This document shows positions 10,876 through 27,377 of a stretch of DNA of 64,000 nt, in pieces. Location of the stretch: contig NW_026570267.1 of NCBI RefSeq assembly GCF_019649055.1, forward strand, positions 558,001 to 622,000, in the 5' to 3' direction. Positions within the stretch are counted from its first letter, which is position 1. Each line of letters begins with the position of its first letter. The translations under genes and the position numbers were made by a program. This stretch comes from Paramacrobiotus metropolitanus. Lineage: Eukaryota > Tardigrada > Eutardigrada > Parachela > Macrobiotidae. The notes under the pieces are model-generated. The model was not told where the DNA came from, ran no database searches, and worked only from the letters and a program-made list of their open reading frames with translations.

Positions 10876-13300
10876 CGTATCCCACGTTCCCGACGAATTT
10901 GGCGCGTAATTTCAACTCCTGACTAGGATAGTCAGCAGGAAGTTTAATCGAGTTCTGCTTGTTTGGAAGCGTGCATTCGATGCGAATAAAAAGTTAAACT
11001 TATTTACTTACGTAAAAAACTGAAGTATTGTATTGCTGTATGCACTATGCGCATGGCAGCATGCAGTTGTGCTGTGATCGAGCCACTCACCTTGCCAGTC
11101 CAATAACGAATAACAGGATGATCAAAATTTTGCTGCAGATCGACAAAGAAAAGGATATCTGTGATAACAAAATAAAGAACGGAAAAGAAAGAGTTAACCA
11201 GTCTGAAATGCGAAATACCGATAATGTACACTCGCACAGTCGCAATCGTAATTAATTTTCGGAAGTTTTCCAATTTCACAATAAGTCAGCAAGCGCCAAG
11301 CGGTCGCCGGTCAAGATCAACTCTGGCACTGCAGTAGTGCAGCTCTGCAATCGTGCTCTGCACTCTGTCCTACTTCTATACTTTTGCGGCAGACGGTGGC
11401 GGTCGCCATCGCGACAGAGGGTGTTTAGCACCCGAGACCATATGGGCTCTGTTGTGTAGAATTTGTAAGGGTAGTCTTTTTTGTAGAAGCTATAGTTTGC
11501 CCATATGTGTCCTGTCAAGGACAATTTTCGACATGGGTATCCTTTATAATAAAAGAATAAGAAGGTGCACAAAAATCGTGTCTGTCTCCCTTTTCTGAGC
11601 GACACAGTGAGCGAAACTTAGGTCTCTGTATATCATTCGATAACGCAAGGTATGTAGATTAGCCCAAAAGGGTTAGTTTTGTGAAAACCAAAACCAGCTT
11701 TGAGAAAAAATTCCAAAACCTAACATGCAAAACCTACGGGAACGTCAGAAACCTGTTAACGCTATAACTGCCACCTCGAGTGCCAGAGGCTGTGCTAATG
11801 CGAATTAGCTTCCTTAGAATCAGTAAATTTTTCTAAAAAGTCATTTTCAAAAAGCAAGTAAAGTTTAAAAAAGGATATTTTGAAAGACTTCAGAGTCAAC
11901 GTGCTATCCCATTACGAATTAGCTGTTTACTTTGTTTTATGATGTTGATGTTTAAAACTGCTGAACGATAAGCAAATTAATAAATTACGAATGGGCGGAA
12001 TGGCTCAAAATTCCATAGATAAAGTAGTCGCCTCCCAAAGTGGTTTGGTTCTGGCAGCTTTTAATAATCACTCACAGAGTTACGGTGCCGTATTTTACCA
12101 ATTAGATATACCGATTAGTGTCCAATTAGTTCAAAGTTTGTGCAATGCTTTCGGAAGGGGACGCTATTTTTTTTGGGGGGGGGGGGAACGGGGTCGGGGG
12201 TAGCATAAATTTGTTAAATTTTTTTGCTCCTTTAGAGCTTCAAAGTCATGGCGAAATAGCTACAAACGGTAAGGGAGACCGGGAGGGAACGGTATTGCGG
12301 GGATTCTGTCAATGGGGGGACACATATTTGTAAAACACGGTAATAGTTAGGTAACTGGTCAGTGGTCCATAGGAATTAGTCGGTCAGCCACCATTTTCAC
12401 ATTTTGGTTTTTTTATTATTAATCGTGGGCAACAGCGGTGGACGAATACTGGATTCTGGAATCAGATTGTTATTACGGACAGATTTGGAGTTTAAAATGG
12501 CGGAAAATACAGTCTGTAGTAACAGTGAGCCGAGCGCGTGATGTACCAGCTCTGTAAAACACGGAAAAGTCACAGTGGTAGCGGGAAATTTCGCTCTAAG
12601 CGCGAGTGCTTGGTCAAATGGGCCTCTTGCTTTTCAGAAAATTTTAAAAGGAAAGGGTTGACCTAATTATTATGCTATTACAATTGTCATTGTCATGAAA
12701 ATTGTTGTGACGATTTTTATGAAAATCATCTATGATTTAAAATTCCATTAAGAATTTTATACCAGTAACCTTTGCGAAAATTAAATGAATTAATTTCGTT
12801 ATAAATTCCAACGCTTTGGTCCAACATGTACATCCAAAAAGTTTGACGTAAGAAAAACGCCAATTTTGATTTTGTTTTTCGAATGTTTTTTTTATATATG
12901 ATTCCCTAACAAAAACAAAATAAAACACGGGAAGTTGGACAATGCCAACTCTCGGCAGTGATTGTGGTATGACAGTACTGTAACGGGACGCCCGCGCCGA
13001 TCAGGAAATGCGGTCGGAAATCGGGAGTGACAGACTTTGAATTTATTTATTTAAAATTTAAATAAATTTTAAAAAAATTTAAAAGACTGTAGAACTAATA
13101 AGGTGCGCATGGAAACGGCAATTTTTCAGAGGAAACTTTCAAATTTCTACGCTCAACGTTATTCCGCAATCTGAGCCAACGAATCGACGAAACGTTTAGC
13201 CATTCAAACATTTGCTTATGCAAATAAATTAAACTGCACTAGGTTTCGCTCATTAAAATTACATTTTGTAATCGTTATTTTATAGTTTTGCGTTTAGTAT
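10876..13300. other. No gene recognised
   Basis: Only short open frames on both strands, none with recognisable motifs or a convincing splice chain. A short stretch at 11300-11312 (GCGGTCGCCGGTCA) repeats part of module A of the ACP7 intron. A run of G lies near 12174-12186. An 8+1+8 palindrome (CCGCGCAATTTGCGCGG) sits near 13335. Confidence 0.5.
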
Positions 13301-15300
13301 GAAAAGGTAATAATAATCCTTCGCGGACTTATTCCGCGCAATTTGCGCGGGGTCTGCTAGTTTCGATATAAATGAGGCCGCTTTTGAAGTTCGCTGACGA
13401 ATTGATTTTGGATTGGAAGTTTTTAAATGCAAGGGGTTGGCATTTCTTCGGGATCGGTAGTTTTTTTAGCATAGTGTGGTTTGGGTATATAAAGGGAGTC
13501 GGAGTGCGGTATAGAAGTTAGTTGGTGAGGTGGTTGCTGGGAAGTTTGTTGGTTAAAATTATTCTGTTGCTACTTGTGAACAATAGTTGTAATGGTTGAT
13601 ACGATTGTTAGTCGTGTATGTTTCGAGTTGAAGCGTTGTGGTTTGAAACTGGAATTCAGTTACAGTAGTTGTATTTTTCATTTATTGCTGGTGATTCAGT
13701 TAACGGTATGTTTATTATAATAATGTCGTATCATAATGACGTATAAAAATGATAATAATATAATAATGACGTATAATAATGATTTTATTGGTAAGAGGAA
13801 AAGCGGAATGAATAATACGAAAATACTGGACTTGGAAGATGAATAGTGGCATGATCACTGTAGTGTGGTTGGAAAGGTATGAAAAAAGAAAGTTCATAAA
13901 ATAAACAATTTGTTCCAGAAAATCTTGTTATTTTATTACTTGTACCGGTATTAGTATCCGTTTAAAATAGGTCATCGAATATTTCAATATTGATTAAGTT
14001 GTTATTGTAAAGTATGGTTTACTTGTATAGTTATGAAGAAATATTTAATTTTTATAGGTAAAATTTTCATAAGAGTGTGTGATGGCATTAACTGTTAGGT
14101 CATTAATTGTTATAGTTTGTTGCAAATAGTGCTTTATTTTTACAGGACTACTAAGTTTTCAGTTAGCCTGTTAAGTTTATGTAAGAGATAACAGAAAGGA
14201 TGGTTAGGTTCTAAGTTTTCTGACAGCATGCAACAATAGTTTTTATGGTTAGGCAGATTCCATTTTGATGTTCGATAAAGGGTGAAAAATTTTGAAGTCA
14301 TGCATTGCAGTATGATAGTATCTTTTAATTAAAATTTATATGATAATATCACACATCAAATTGGTGGGTGAAAAAACACAGACAAATGCAGCTACAAAAT
14401 TTAGTTCAAATAGGTACTAAATTAAAATTAAATTAATCACTACTTATCTCTGTATTAATTACTTAAAGGTACGTTTAAATTTAAGGTATTTGTCGAAATT
14501 TAAAATAAATCGCATCGTAATTGATTACGATGAAGTTTTTGCATGGAATTTTGGCAGAAGTAAAATAAACATGAAAGCAGGTGGATCCAGTCATCCGATT
14601 TCTTTAATGATAATATATTCAATGAGCCGTTTCAATACCTCTACTGATTTGTTGGATGTTTATTTCCAGAGCATAAATTAGGAGATTTGGAGCATGAAAA
14701 AGCATGCCATGATAAAATCAAGCATTAGTATCAGTTAGATACAGCCATCCGAATAATTTTATGACTGTTTGCTTGGCGAAGACTTCTGGCGCATTTTATC
14801 AGAATTGTCTGTATGTAGTAGAAAAGTGTAGAAAATGAATTTAGGCATAGTAAAATGGTAATTCGCCAAAACAGTTTGGCTAAATTATATTGTGTATCGA
14901 GTTAATTTACTGGAAAACTGAAAGTTTTCTTTTGGCATGGAAACATTTTACATGTACACAAGTGTGTGCAGTCATCCGATGTGTTTCTTATTTGTGTAAG
15001 TAGTGAATAAGATGGTGCATAGCCATCCAGTAATATAAAATCCTTTTAGTGTTAACGCTAAGTTTTGAAGCAATACAAGGTGTTCATTTTTTTTTAAAAA
15101 TTGAATGCTGACTTCATGAATTCTATTTTACTTCTTGTTTCAGTCGTCTAGGTGCATGTTCGAAATGTGTTTGTGTTTAGTTCATCTTTTTTGGATGCTT
15201 TTACTTTACAAAATAAAAACAAAATTAATGAACCAAAAAATTTTTTTCAATGACCTGGTATATATCCCGGTTATTGACGTTTGGTGCCCTTTCTACAGAT
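13300..15300 (+). ncRNA. Possible long non-coding transcription unit, C-poor, with TATA box
   Basis: From about 13.37 to 15.23 kb the plus strand is G/T-rich and C-poor, unlike flanking DNA, and lacks any ORF above about 60 codons. A clean TATA box (TATATAAAG, 13486-13494) is followed at the usual distance by GTATAGAAGTTAGTTGG. AATAAA occurs at 15212-15217. Between them the motif CAGTCATCCGAT recurs exactly at about 14588 and 14969, with close variants at about 14742 and 15021. The reading as a non-coding transcript is inference; transcription is not shown by sequence. Confidence 0.35.
13486..13494 (+). promoter_or_regulatory. TATA box candidate
   Basis: TATATAAAG in GGGTATATAAAGGGAG, the best TATA-like element seen in the window. 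It faces the C-poor, ORF-less tract to its right. No coding sequence starts nearby. Confidence 0.45.
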
Positions 15301-15660
15301 TTTCTCAATAATGAACCGTAAATCGTTTAAATAATTTTGATTATTAATATATATAACTGAAAATTAAAGAAACATTTAAAACGCACAACCGACCGCGTTT
15401 AAAAGACGTTCGTCATATTGCATAACACGCAGTTTACGCTAATTGAGAAAAAGGAGTACATGAACGCTGTTACCAATTCGCGGACAGTAATAAAACTTAA
15501 GGCTTTAACGCAACACTATTTTATGCAATAATATAAAAATCAGTACAGTACTCGTACTATTAGTATTAGGTACAATACTATGTTATAAGTATGCGCCCAA
15601 CCGCGCCCAACCAGATTTACTGCCACCCTTAAGCGGTTGTGGGCGTGCGTGTTACTTGCA
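15300..15660. other. No gene recognised
   Basis: AT-rich spacer without ORFs between the C-poor tract and the AGTAA repeats. Confidence 0.4.
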
Positions 15661-16505
15661 GTGTTGCTTTACTTAGTAAAAGTAAATAGTCAACCTTACT
15701 TAGTAAGCCGTTTTTGCCTTTTACTAATTAAGTAAAAAGTAAGTAAGCAGCAAAACGGAAAAGTAGAAATAAAGTAAAAGTAAGAGCAGCCGAGGCTTCA
15801 GAAGTAAATAGTAAGTAAAAGTAAGAGCCGCGAAACGGGAATAGTTTAATTAGTAAAGCAGTCTTTTTACTAAACGTCCGCTACAGATAAAAGTGACGGG
15901 CATCATCAGAATTCTGCTTGCTGGCATTGAACATGCTTTTTTCCATAGCAGTTACGTTTGGCAGTACAGGTTTCCTTCTGAAGCGCTAAAATTTCTGCAC
16001 TGCAGTCTGCAGACGCCTTCAACCGGTTAGGTGGGCGAGTTACGTGACTGCCAGGCGTATTAGCTAGTGCTGCTTCACTGCAACGGATACGGTGTAATGA
16101 CTTTTGCTAATTTTTGTTAAAAAAATAAGTACTGTAATTTTACACAGAACCAAATTGCTTCATTGAAACAAATTTCTGAGCACAAACTGAAATTAACCGG
16201 TGTGCACACTGTCGCATAGTACAACCTGTACAAGCAGTTATTTTTGTTTTAGATACTTAATATGCTTAAGAAATGAATAATTATGGCAAAATTGTTGCGT
16301 ACTGCGATTTTTCGCAAAACACAGATAGTAAATACTATTTTACTAGTGATTACTAAGTTAGTAAAAGTAAGTAAGTTTACGATAAAAAAAGTAAAAAGTA
16401 AGTAAAAGTAAGGAAGAAAGATTATGAAAAGTAAATAGTAAAGTAAATAGTAAAGTCAATAGCCAGACGAAAAGTAAAAAGTAAGTAAGATTTTGGGGCA
16501 ATAGT
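15660..16505. repeat. Degenerate AGTAA/AAGTAAGT repeat clusters
   Basis: Two clusters (about 15665-15850 and 16320-16505) are built of GTAAGTAAAAGTAAG-like words with many variants and short interruptions. The same words reappear briefly at 28438-28475. It reads as an old simple-sequence expansion or part of a dispersed repeat. Confidence 0.7.
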
Positions 16506-16535
16506 AAATACAACACTGGTTACTTACTGCTTTTG

Positions 16536-16852
16536 AGATACCGATTAACAATACGAGGAGGATTATAGTTGAGTCGGTAGCGCATAGCTGCTGCGAGTTA
16601 AACTGAAAACCAGTTCCGTAAGCATTTGGCGTAACAGTCAACCGTGGATGGTTGCACTTCCAACAGTTGAACAACAGTCAGCCGTGGGGGGTTGCCTTGT
16701 TAACTTCCCAACCGCAGCTATTGGCTTGTGCAACCATCCAAGGTTGGCTGTTACGCCAATAGCTTACAGAAATGGTGTTCAGTTTAACTCGCAGCAGCTG
16801 TGTGCCGCCGACTCAACTATAATCCTCCTCGTATACAGATACCGATTACTTA
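16536..16852. mobile_element. Foldback element with ~125-bp inverted arms
   Basis: The left arm (about 16538-16662) contains ACGAGGAGGATTATAGTTGA and GCTGCTGCGAGTTAAACTGA, and ends ATGGTTGCAC. The right arm (about 16730-16852) carries the same sequence in reverse complement (CTCAACTATAATCCTCCTCGT). A ~70-nt loop separates them. The arms differ at scattered positions, so the copy is not new. There is no ORF for a transposase. It is a miniature foldback-type element or a source of a hairpin RNA. Confidence 0.8.
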
Positions 16853-17746
16853 ACAATATACAGTACAGGACCACAGGTGACGATCCTAGCTCCTTAACCC
16901 GCCTGCCACCCGGCTCTCTTCCAGAGAGAGAGAGAGCCGCCCGTAAGGCTTTAGTTTTCACGGTGGTGATCACGCATGCGAAAGTACTTATACGAAAGTG
17001 TGCGATACGAAAGTATAAGAGGAGTTTCAGGAGATCGCTGTTTCCTTCTCAAATCCCGTGTATATGAAAATGTTACATAATCGACTTATCCCAGACACAA
17101 GACGAAAAAACGGAAAGCGGACAGTGAGCGCTTTTCACATTGGGAAACACATACAGTAACTAACGCAATCGAAAAGGAGACTGTTATAAAACAGTCTCCT
17201 TTCGTTTTATAAAAAGAAATGTTAAAACACTGAACTTCCAAAAAGTTAACCGCTTATGTTTTATTAAACTGCTATGCATATAATATATCATTTCGGTACG
17301 TGCAAGTTGTGCAACTGCCGTGCCGCGATTCTTTGGTATCACACGGACCACAAGTTTCATTCACCATAAAACCGTTAATACACAGGATGCCCAAGCGCAT
17401 GTAGTATATACAGTACTTTATGGCTTATGCGTATTGTGCTGCAGTGCTGCTGGTTAGAAAAACCTCCACAAGAATTAAACATCATGCGCAAGCCACGGAA
17501 GCGCTACAGATTGTGCTTTAAAACAAAAAACGTTATAAGAACATGCTGCGCCATTATCAGCACGATTCCAATTAACAAAACTAGAAACATTTCGATTTTC
17601 CTGCTGAAGGGCGGATATGCTTCTCACCGCATCAACCACGTACTGAACGAGGCCTGGCATGCAAAGCAACGAGCGAAACATACATATAGACAGGTACTTG
17701 TTTAAACAACTATCCTCAACGAAAACGAGAAATACGATAAAACTAT
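16853..17746. other. Intergenic; short hairpin at 17168-17204
   Basis: Apart from the near-perfect hairpin (AAAGGAGACTGTT, loop ATAA, AACAGTCTCCTTT) there is no supported gene. A 92-codon frame at 17427-17705 looks like chance. Confidence 0.5.
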
Positions 17747-21601
<3,855 letters not shown>

Positions 21602-24600
21602 ATGCATCCTACAGGATTCGTATTGTTATGGAGTTGTCTCTTTTTCTCGATATCAGCTGGCAATCCTAAATTTACTACATACGCCGTTCAACAGATAAAG
21701 ACCGGAAATACGCGCATTTCGCCTTCCGGCGACGACGTATCTGTGAAATGTCCTTCAGACGACACCCTCTTCCATGGTAGGGGAAACTGTTCGAAGTCAG
21801 TCCATGATAACCAGAAATTGCGCGGAAAACGACTCTTCATTCCCACTACATCCAATGCAACCCACAACCAGTAAGTCGCAAATGTTTGTAACACCAAAGT
21901 GTTGTTGTTTTAGACAATGGTTGAGTCCTGGATGATAGAATAATTATTATAATGCTTTATAAAATTTTTGGTGCACAACTCAAGAAATAAAAACATATTT
22001 GTGTAACAGTTTTCTGGTTTTATTTGGCGGAATGTAGACGGCATCTGGACAAAGATGGGCTTAAAATCAAAGATCTGGGTGTTCTGCATGATTACAAAAC
22101 ATCCTCCACGACGGAACCATCGCAACTGATTCACGTATTTCATACGAAAACTCCGAATATTCTAATTGGCAAATTCGTGAAATCTTTTACAATCAATGGC
22201 GTCGTCCAACGCACTTTCACCTTGGATGCCACATCCGACGCGGAAGTGGTCGCTGTTGATTCACACAGTGTGCCGACGCAGGAGACCACTTATCTGGCCA
22301 TCGCCCAGCACGAAACACACCCGTCAGCATCCTTCCGTAGTGTCGTCCTGGTGTACGCGATAACGATGCGCAATGCGTACTCGTTATTTTCCCGCATCCA
22401 GGTGAAATCGCTGGTTACCGATGTAAAAGTGTTCTCGGATAACGATGGAACATTATTCCTGGCCACGACACAGCGCGCTGTGCGGTGCAATGAAGATTTC
22501 GTGTCCGAATGCGGCTTGAGTCTGTAAGTGAAAATTTATTTCTTTATCGGCTTATCAGTATTTTTTAGCGAGAGTATCATGGAATTTTTTTTATCAAGTA
22601 GCGGCGTTGTAGCGCAAATTTTTCGTTTTTAATACAGGATATATCGAATATGTGTTAACGGGAAGGCTGAAGTTTTCAGCGTGGCGCAGCTGGGCAATGC
22701 GACGCACGTGGAAGTTGTTCCCCATTTAAATGGCCACGATTTCTCCATGCTGGTGTCGAAATGCGGCGTTCCAGTTCAAGACTTGGAGCGGTGCCGGATG
22801 CTGCATCACGTGGAGCGATCTGGAAGGATGCCATTGAGTTTCTTTGCACGTACGATCATACATAGTTTGTTTACATTTTATGTGTTTTACGTATCTGCTC
22901 CTATTATATTTCTGCACCATGAGTGCAGACAATGCAGTGATACGCCTGTATCAATGGCTTCGGATCCTTGCAGAGGTTTCCTGTAATCCGAAAAATGCCG
23001 AACTCTTCCGGTTCTCTGATAATTTGTATTACATCGGACCCGATCCCAAGTGCCAGGAGCAGCAGATATCTTTATGGGATTATGACATGGAATTAGCGCC
23101 GTTGAATATTTTTCCGGGCGAAGTGGAGAAATGGTTTGTGATAGACAGCCCTTCTCGCGATTGCGGGTGCAATTTGATTATTGCGGCCGTTGGAAAAGTG
23201 AGCAATCGCATTTAGATTTCTGGCTTTCCATTAAGGGCTATTAAAGTAAACTGTTGTTATTATAGGAGGAAACCGTGCTTTATGGTTTGGAATCTCCCGA
23301 AAAACAGTGGAGGAAGTTGTTCTCGCATCCTGATTTGCCTATGGATTATTTGTGGTCGTCGGGAAGGCATATGTATATTGTTGTCCGTTCCGCGGATGAA
23401 ATAACACTTTTACGGTTGACTTGTGTACGGCAGAACAACAAAGATCGCCGCGATTTCGACGATGTCTCCGATGTGGCAAGTTTGCCACTGGAACATGTAA
23501 TTGGTAACAAAAGCCTTCAAGGAATCGTTGACGATAGTCACGCAGGTATGTTTTCTTTCTGCTTATTGTAACTCCGTTTTCTCACATCACTTTTGTTATA
23601 AGTCACTCTGGATGAAGTTAATGAGCCGCTCTACATGGTCGATGGTGTTTCCGGCCAAGTAGGTATCTAGTTTCCCAATAGTTAGCTAAAAGCTTTCTCG
23701 TTTTGAATTGGTTTTGAATTTGCAGGATCATACGACCGTATCTCCGTCTGTTTATACCGAAACCGTTGCTGTTCTGTCTGGTGATCGAACACGTAGATTG
23801 GAAAATGCGCACCTTACAGATGGACCGACTACCGGGGCGCCAGCTATGGAGAGCGGCAGTTTATCTCAGCTGACTTCAGTCGCTGATCACAGTAAGAAGT
23901 ATGAGCGCTTGAAAAACTTGTATGCAAGATTTATTTGCATTTTTAGGTGAACTGAGTAACCCGGTGGCTGTTTCTGGTGATACAAAGTCTTTGACGAGTG
24001 ATTCCAGTCCCGATGACGCATTGAATCCAGGTAGTTTGTAAATTGTATTGTGGCAGTGTATTCCCGTGAGCTTGAAAAAATCGTGTATTTTCTAAAGTTA
24101 CATCCCTCCAAGTGGTTTTTAATTTTTAATTCTCCAGTATAGAATATTTAGTTAAGGTCTTCGTGGTTTATTTAGAAATTGAGAGTTCCGGTTGTCATAT
24201 CGATACGGTGGAGCGGAAAGGGCATCTGAACCTTTATTCACCATTCTCCAGCATCGTTGAAGTCAAATCGGGATCCGTTCTCGTTGTCCCGCCAACCATG
24301 GAAGATCCCTGCTATAATCTTTTTGAATTCAGCTCACACAACGATCTGGGTGTGCTGGCCAGTAGCCGCAGTAAATTCTGTGATCAAGTTTCGCGATCTG
24401 TCAGTCCGGGTACTATGATGCATTCTAAGGTATGTGGGTGTGTTCTAGTCTGCCGATCCCTGCACTGTCGATTGACGAATCAAATGCAGTAATATATAAA
24501 AGTGTATTGCCAAATTAATAAGTAGCCAGATGTTAAGAAAATTGAGAACCGCTGACACTTATTGATTTCAGAGCGCTGCGCAGAGTAATGCCGGCAATAT

Positions 24601-26026
24601 TTACATTGTTTCATCCTACGGGGATGTTTTGGAATTCGCGTCAGTAATTAAGGATAATGCTGTATTCGATATTAAACGAGCGAAACCCGGGGTAAATTTC
24701 ACATCGTTAGCCATTCGAGTGTGTGAAGGATTCCCGACAGCATGCGCTGTAGTGCGTAACTGTCGTGGCGCTGAACCCGATGGATCAACTGGTTGCACGG
24801 CGGATCTCAGGTATATCGGCGTTAATCCGTAAACTGTAATTTTTGATCATTTTTAGTTAAGATTTTCATTTTTAGTTAAGATTTTCATTTTTAGTTAAGA
24901 TTTTTCTGCTGCAGTACTACTACAACCATTTTCCTACGACATATTTAAGCTATTTATGTACAGGCATGTTTGTTGTTTTATTACATTAACTGCAGCGTGA
25001 AAAGCATCCGAGTTATAATGAATACAAGTAAACGAAATTTTTTAGATGTTATCGAATGTTTAAACTTACGTGGTTACCGGTGATAACCATTAACGTTTCC
25101 GTCGACACCACCATACACATGGAAACTTACCTCAAATCCGATCAGTGTATGCTGATTACGGAAAGCTCCTTTAAGCGGTCAGTCGTCGTACGCTTCTACA
25201 AAATGCGGTCCACGCTTAAAGGTCAGTTCTCAACATGTTGCCCGCGATTTAACCAGATGCGGCCAATTTTTACATTTTAAACCTTACCTGTTGAAATGGG
25301 TTATTTCGTTGGCAGAGTTGGATATGTCCGAGCCGTTGGAGGTGCGAATGTGCGCCGACCATGCTCTGCAAACCATCGCCATTCAACGCTCCATCTGGCT
25401 CACCGGAGCCGTGCCTGATTTGAATGGACACTGTGTGCATTCGCTTTTCGAGCTTGTTTTGGAGCCAGGTGTGTTTTATCTCTGTGTTCTTGCTTCAGTT
25501 GAATTTATGTATGTGGAGGTTATTATTAATTTTTATCTTCTGTTTTAGTTCTCCGTAATCCAGTTTTTGCGATTATGGTACTTAATTGTGATAAGTAGGG
25601 ATGTCTTATAATGACACATTAAATGTAGTTACTTGTTTAGTTGTTTAGCAAAACTGTGCGGATAAAATACTCGTAAAATCTGCAGATGCATTTGCGTGAT
25701 TTGTAGATCAGCTGGAAACAAGATTATCGTTGCAAATGGATCGTGCAGTTCTGTTTACCTCCAAAAATACCGTATGCTGCAATGGGGAGATTCTGATTAT
25801 TCAGGACTATCTGCGACCGAATCTCATTCGCTCCTATTTGATGCGGAAAGGCTTTGCTGATTTACAGCAGGTGTCTTTTGCGGACCAGTTATTGGATTAC
25901 TCAGGACGCATCAGTTTCTTTCTGGTGGACGAACAACAGTTTCTTATGGTGAGAAATGGTACGGCCGGTTATATTTACGAAATCCAGTGTGCGTTTGTGG
26001 AGCATGATGATGAAGTAGTCCCGTGA
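21602..26026 (+). CDS. Large secreted protein, unrecognised, 13 exons
   Basis: Exons: 21602-21870, 22038-22523, 22638-22849, 22974-23197, 23266-23545, 23603-23658, 23726-23891, 23947-24030, 24176-24429, 24572-24810, 25046-25221, 25316-25468 and 25707-26026. All splice sites are GT-AG and all phases close, giving 972 aa. I chose the ATG at 21602 because it gives a clean signal peptide (MHPTGFVLLWSCLFFSISAG); an upstream in-frame ATG at 21560 would add 14 residues. The mature protein has scattered cysteines, many short beta-like stretches (LIYRICVNGKAEVFSVAQLG, NIYIVSSYGDVLEFASVI, HMYIVVRSADEITLLRLTCV) and no transmembrane helix. The repeated 'X-L-F/Y-V-hydrophobic' pattern suggests a beta-propeller-like fold, faintly like EAR/EPTP repeats, but I cannot assign a family. 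A Ser/Thr/Asp-rich linker lies in exons 7-8. Confidence 0.85.
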
Positions 26027-27377
26027 TAGCAATAACTGATGCCTTGTTATGATGGATTACTATTGGAGGTAATATAATCTGTGATGATTCTACCGGTTTT
26101 TTAGACGGAAGTTGAATATTTTTGTTCCACATAATCTTGCGAGTGGTTGTAACATTTGTTGTTTTTTACAAGTTAGTAACTGTCGAAAATCGTATTTAAA
26201 AATGTTTAGCTGCTGGTATTGTTTATAAGAATTTGCAAAAGCTGTGAACTGATCAATTTATTTTCGCGTTTTTATGAACAAGAGCGCAGTACATTGTTCT
26301 CTCAATTGATGCGCTGCAATTACAAACTCCATATTACAATTTATGTATATCGACGCCAGTTTCCCAGAGGCATGCACCAGAGGGTAAAGAAAAAATAAAA
26401 ATGTGCCGAAGCTATGAACGAATAGTTAAGTTTACAAGTTCTGGTCTGTGTACGCGTACTTTGTATTTCACTGCACACTAAATGGCATAGGTTGTTTCAA
26501 AAGTTAAAGCGGGTTGTTGTGCCAACTTGTTGCGGAATTCGTGTGGGCTTTGTCGCAAGACCAGTAAACCGTTTCGGGCGCGAACGGGCAGTCAGTTTGA
26601 ACATTTCTTCATCCTCCGGTTGCCATAATCGTGGGATTCCTTGTTGATTCAGTTGATGAAAACCAAGCGTAGAGCAAATTACTGCAGGGAATCTTCGGAT
26701 TTGTTGCCGATAAAATTTAGAAGTTGCAGGCGGAAGAGAAGCCGTGACATCTGTTGGCGTTACTTTCTCTCTGCGTGGCCCAGCCGGCGTACAAGTAACA
26801 AAATCTGGATATAAATGAAAATCGTTTCTAAAACATAGCGCTCAGCCACCTGGTGCAATTGTAATGTATTATTATTTTCTTTACGGTAATCGCGTTTTAG
26901 TTGTGAGTGGATAATGAACGATGCTGCAATGGAAAGGGAAGACAAAAATCAAAAGAACTTGTGCTTTTGATCGTAGTTTTATTGCAGTTTGTGTGTTTGT
27001 TAACGTTTTTTTTTAATTTCTTTTTTTACTCCGCTATGTGATAATAATTGTAATAAATCCTGCAGAACACAGCATTCGCTAAATGGCGCGGTTATGCCAG
27101 CTCAGTTCTTAGTGCAGAACACCACTGTTTACAATTATTTTCGTGTTATTGCTGTACGTACCCGTTTTTTAAACTTCACCAAAAGTCAAATCTTCCAGCA
27201 TTGCAGCTAACAAAGCATTACTACTGCTTTATATACTTCTATACATAACTACACTTTCTGTACTCGTACTTCTAGACATGAACTATACTTCGATACATAA
27301 CGGCGACCGTTCAAGTACTTAATTAAGCAGCCTTAGCACATCTGACAACTAAAGGTCAAACAGCTGTGGGATCAGTG
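26027..27377. other. Intergenic
   Basis: 3' region of the secreted-protein gene (AATAAA near 26392) and then AT-rich DNA without a supported gene. Confidence 0.4.

Noticed and set aside
16648-17067. 139-codon plus-strand ORF beginning in the foldback element
   Set aside because: Starts inside an inverted-repeat arm and its opposite arm gives a similar translation on the other strand, so it is repeat-driven.
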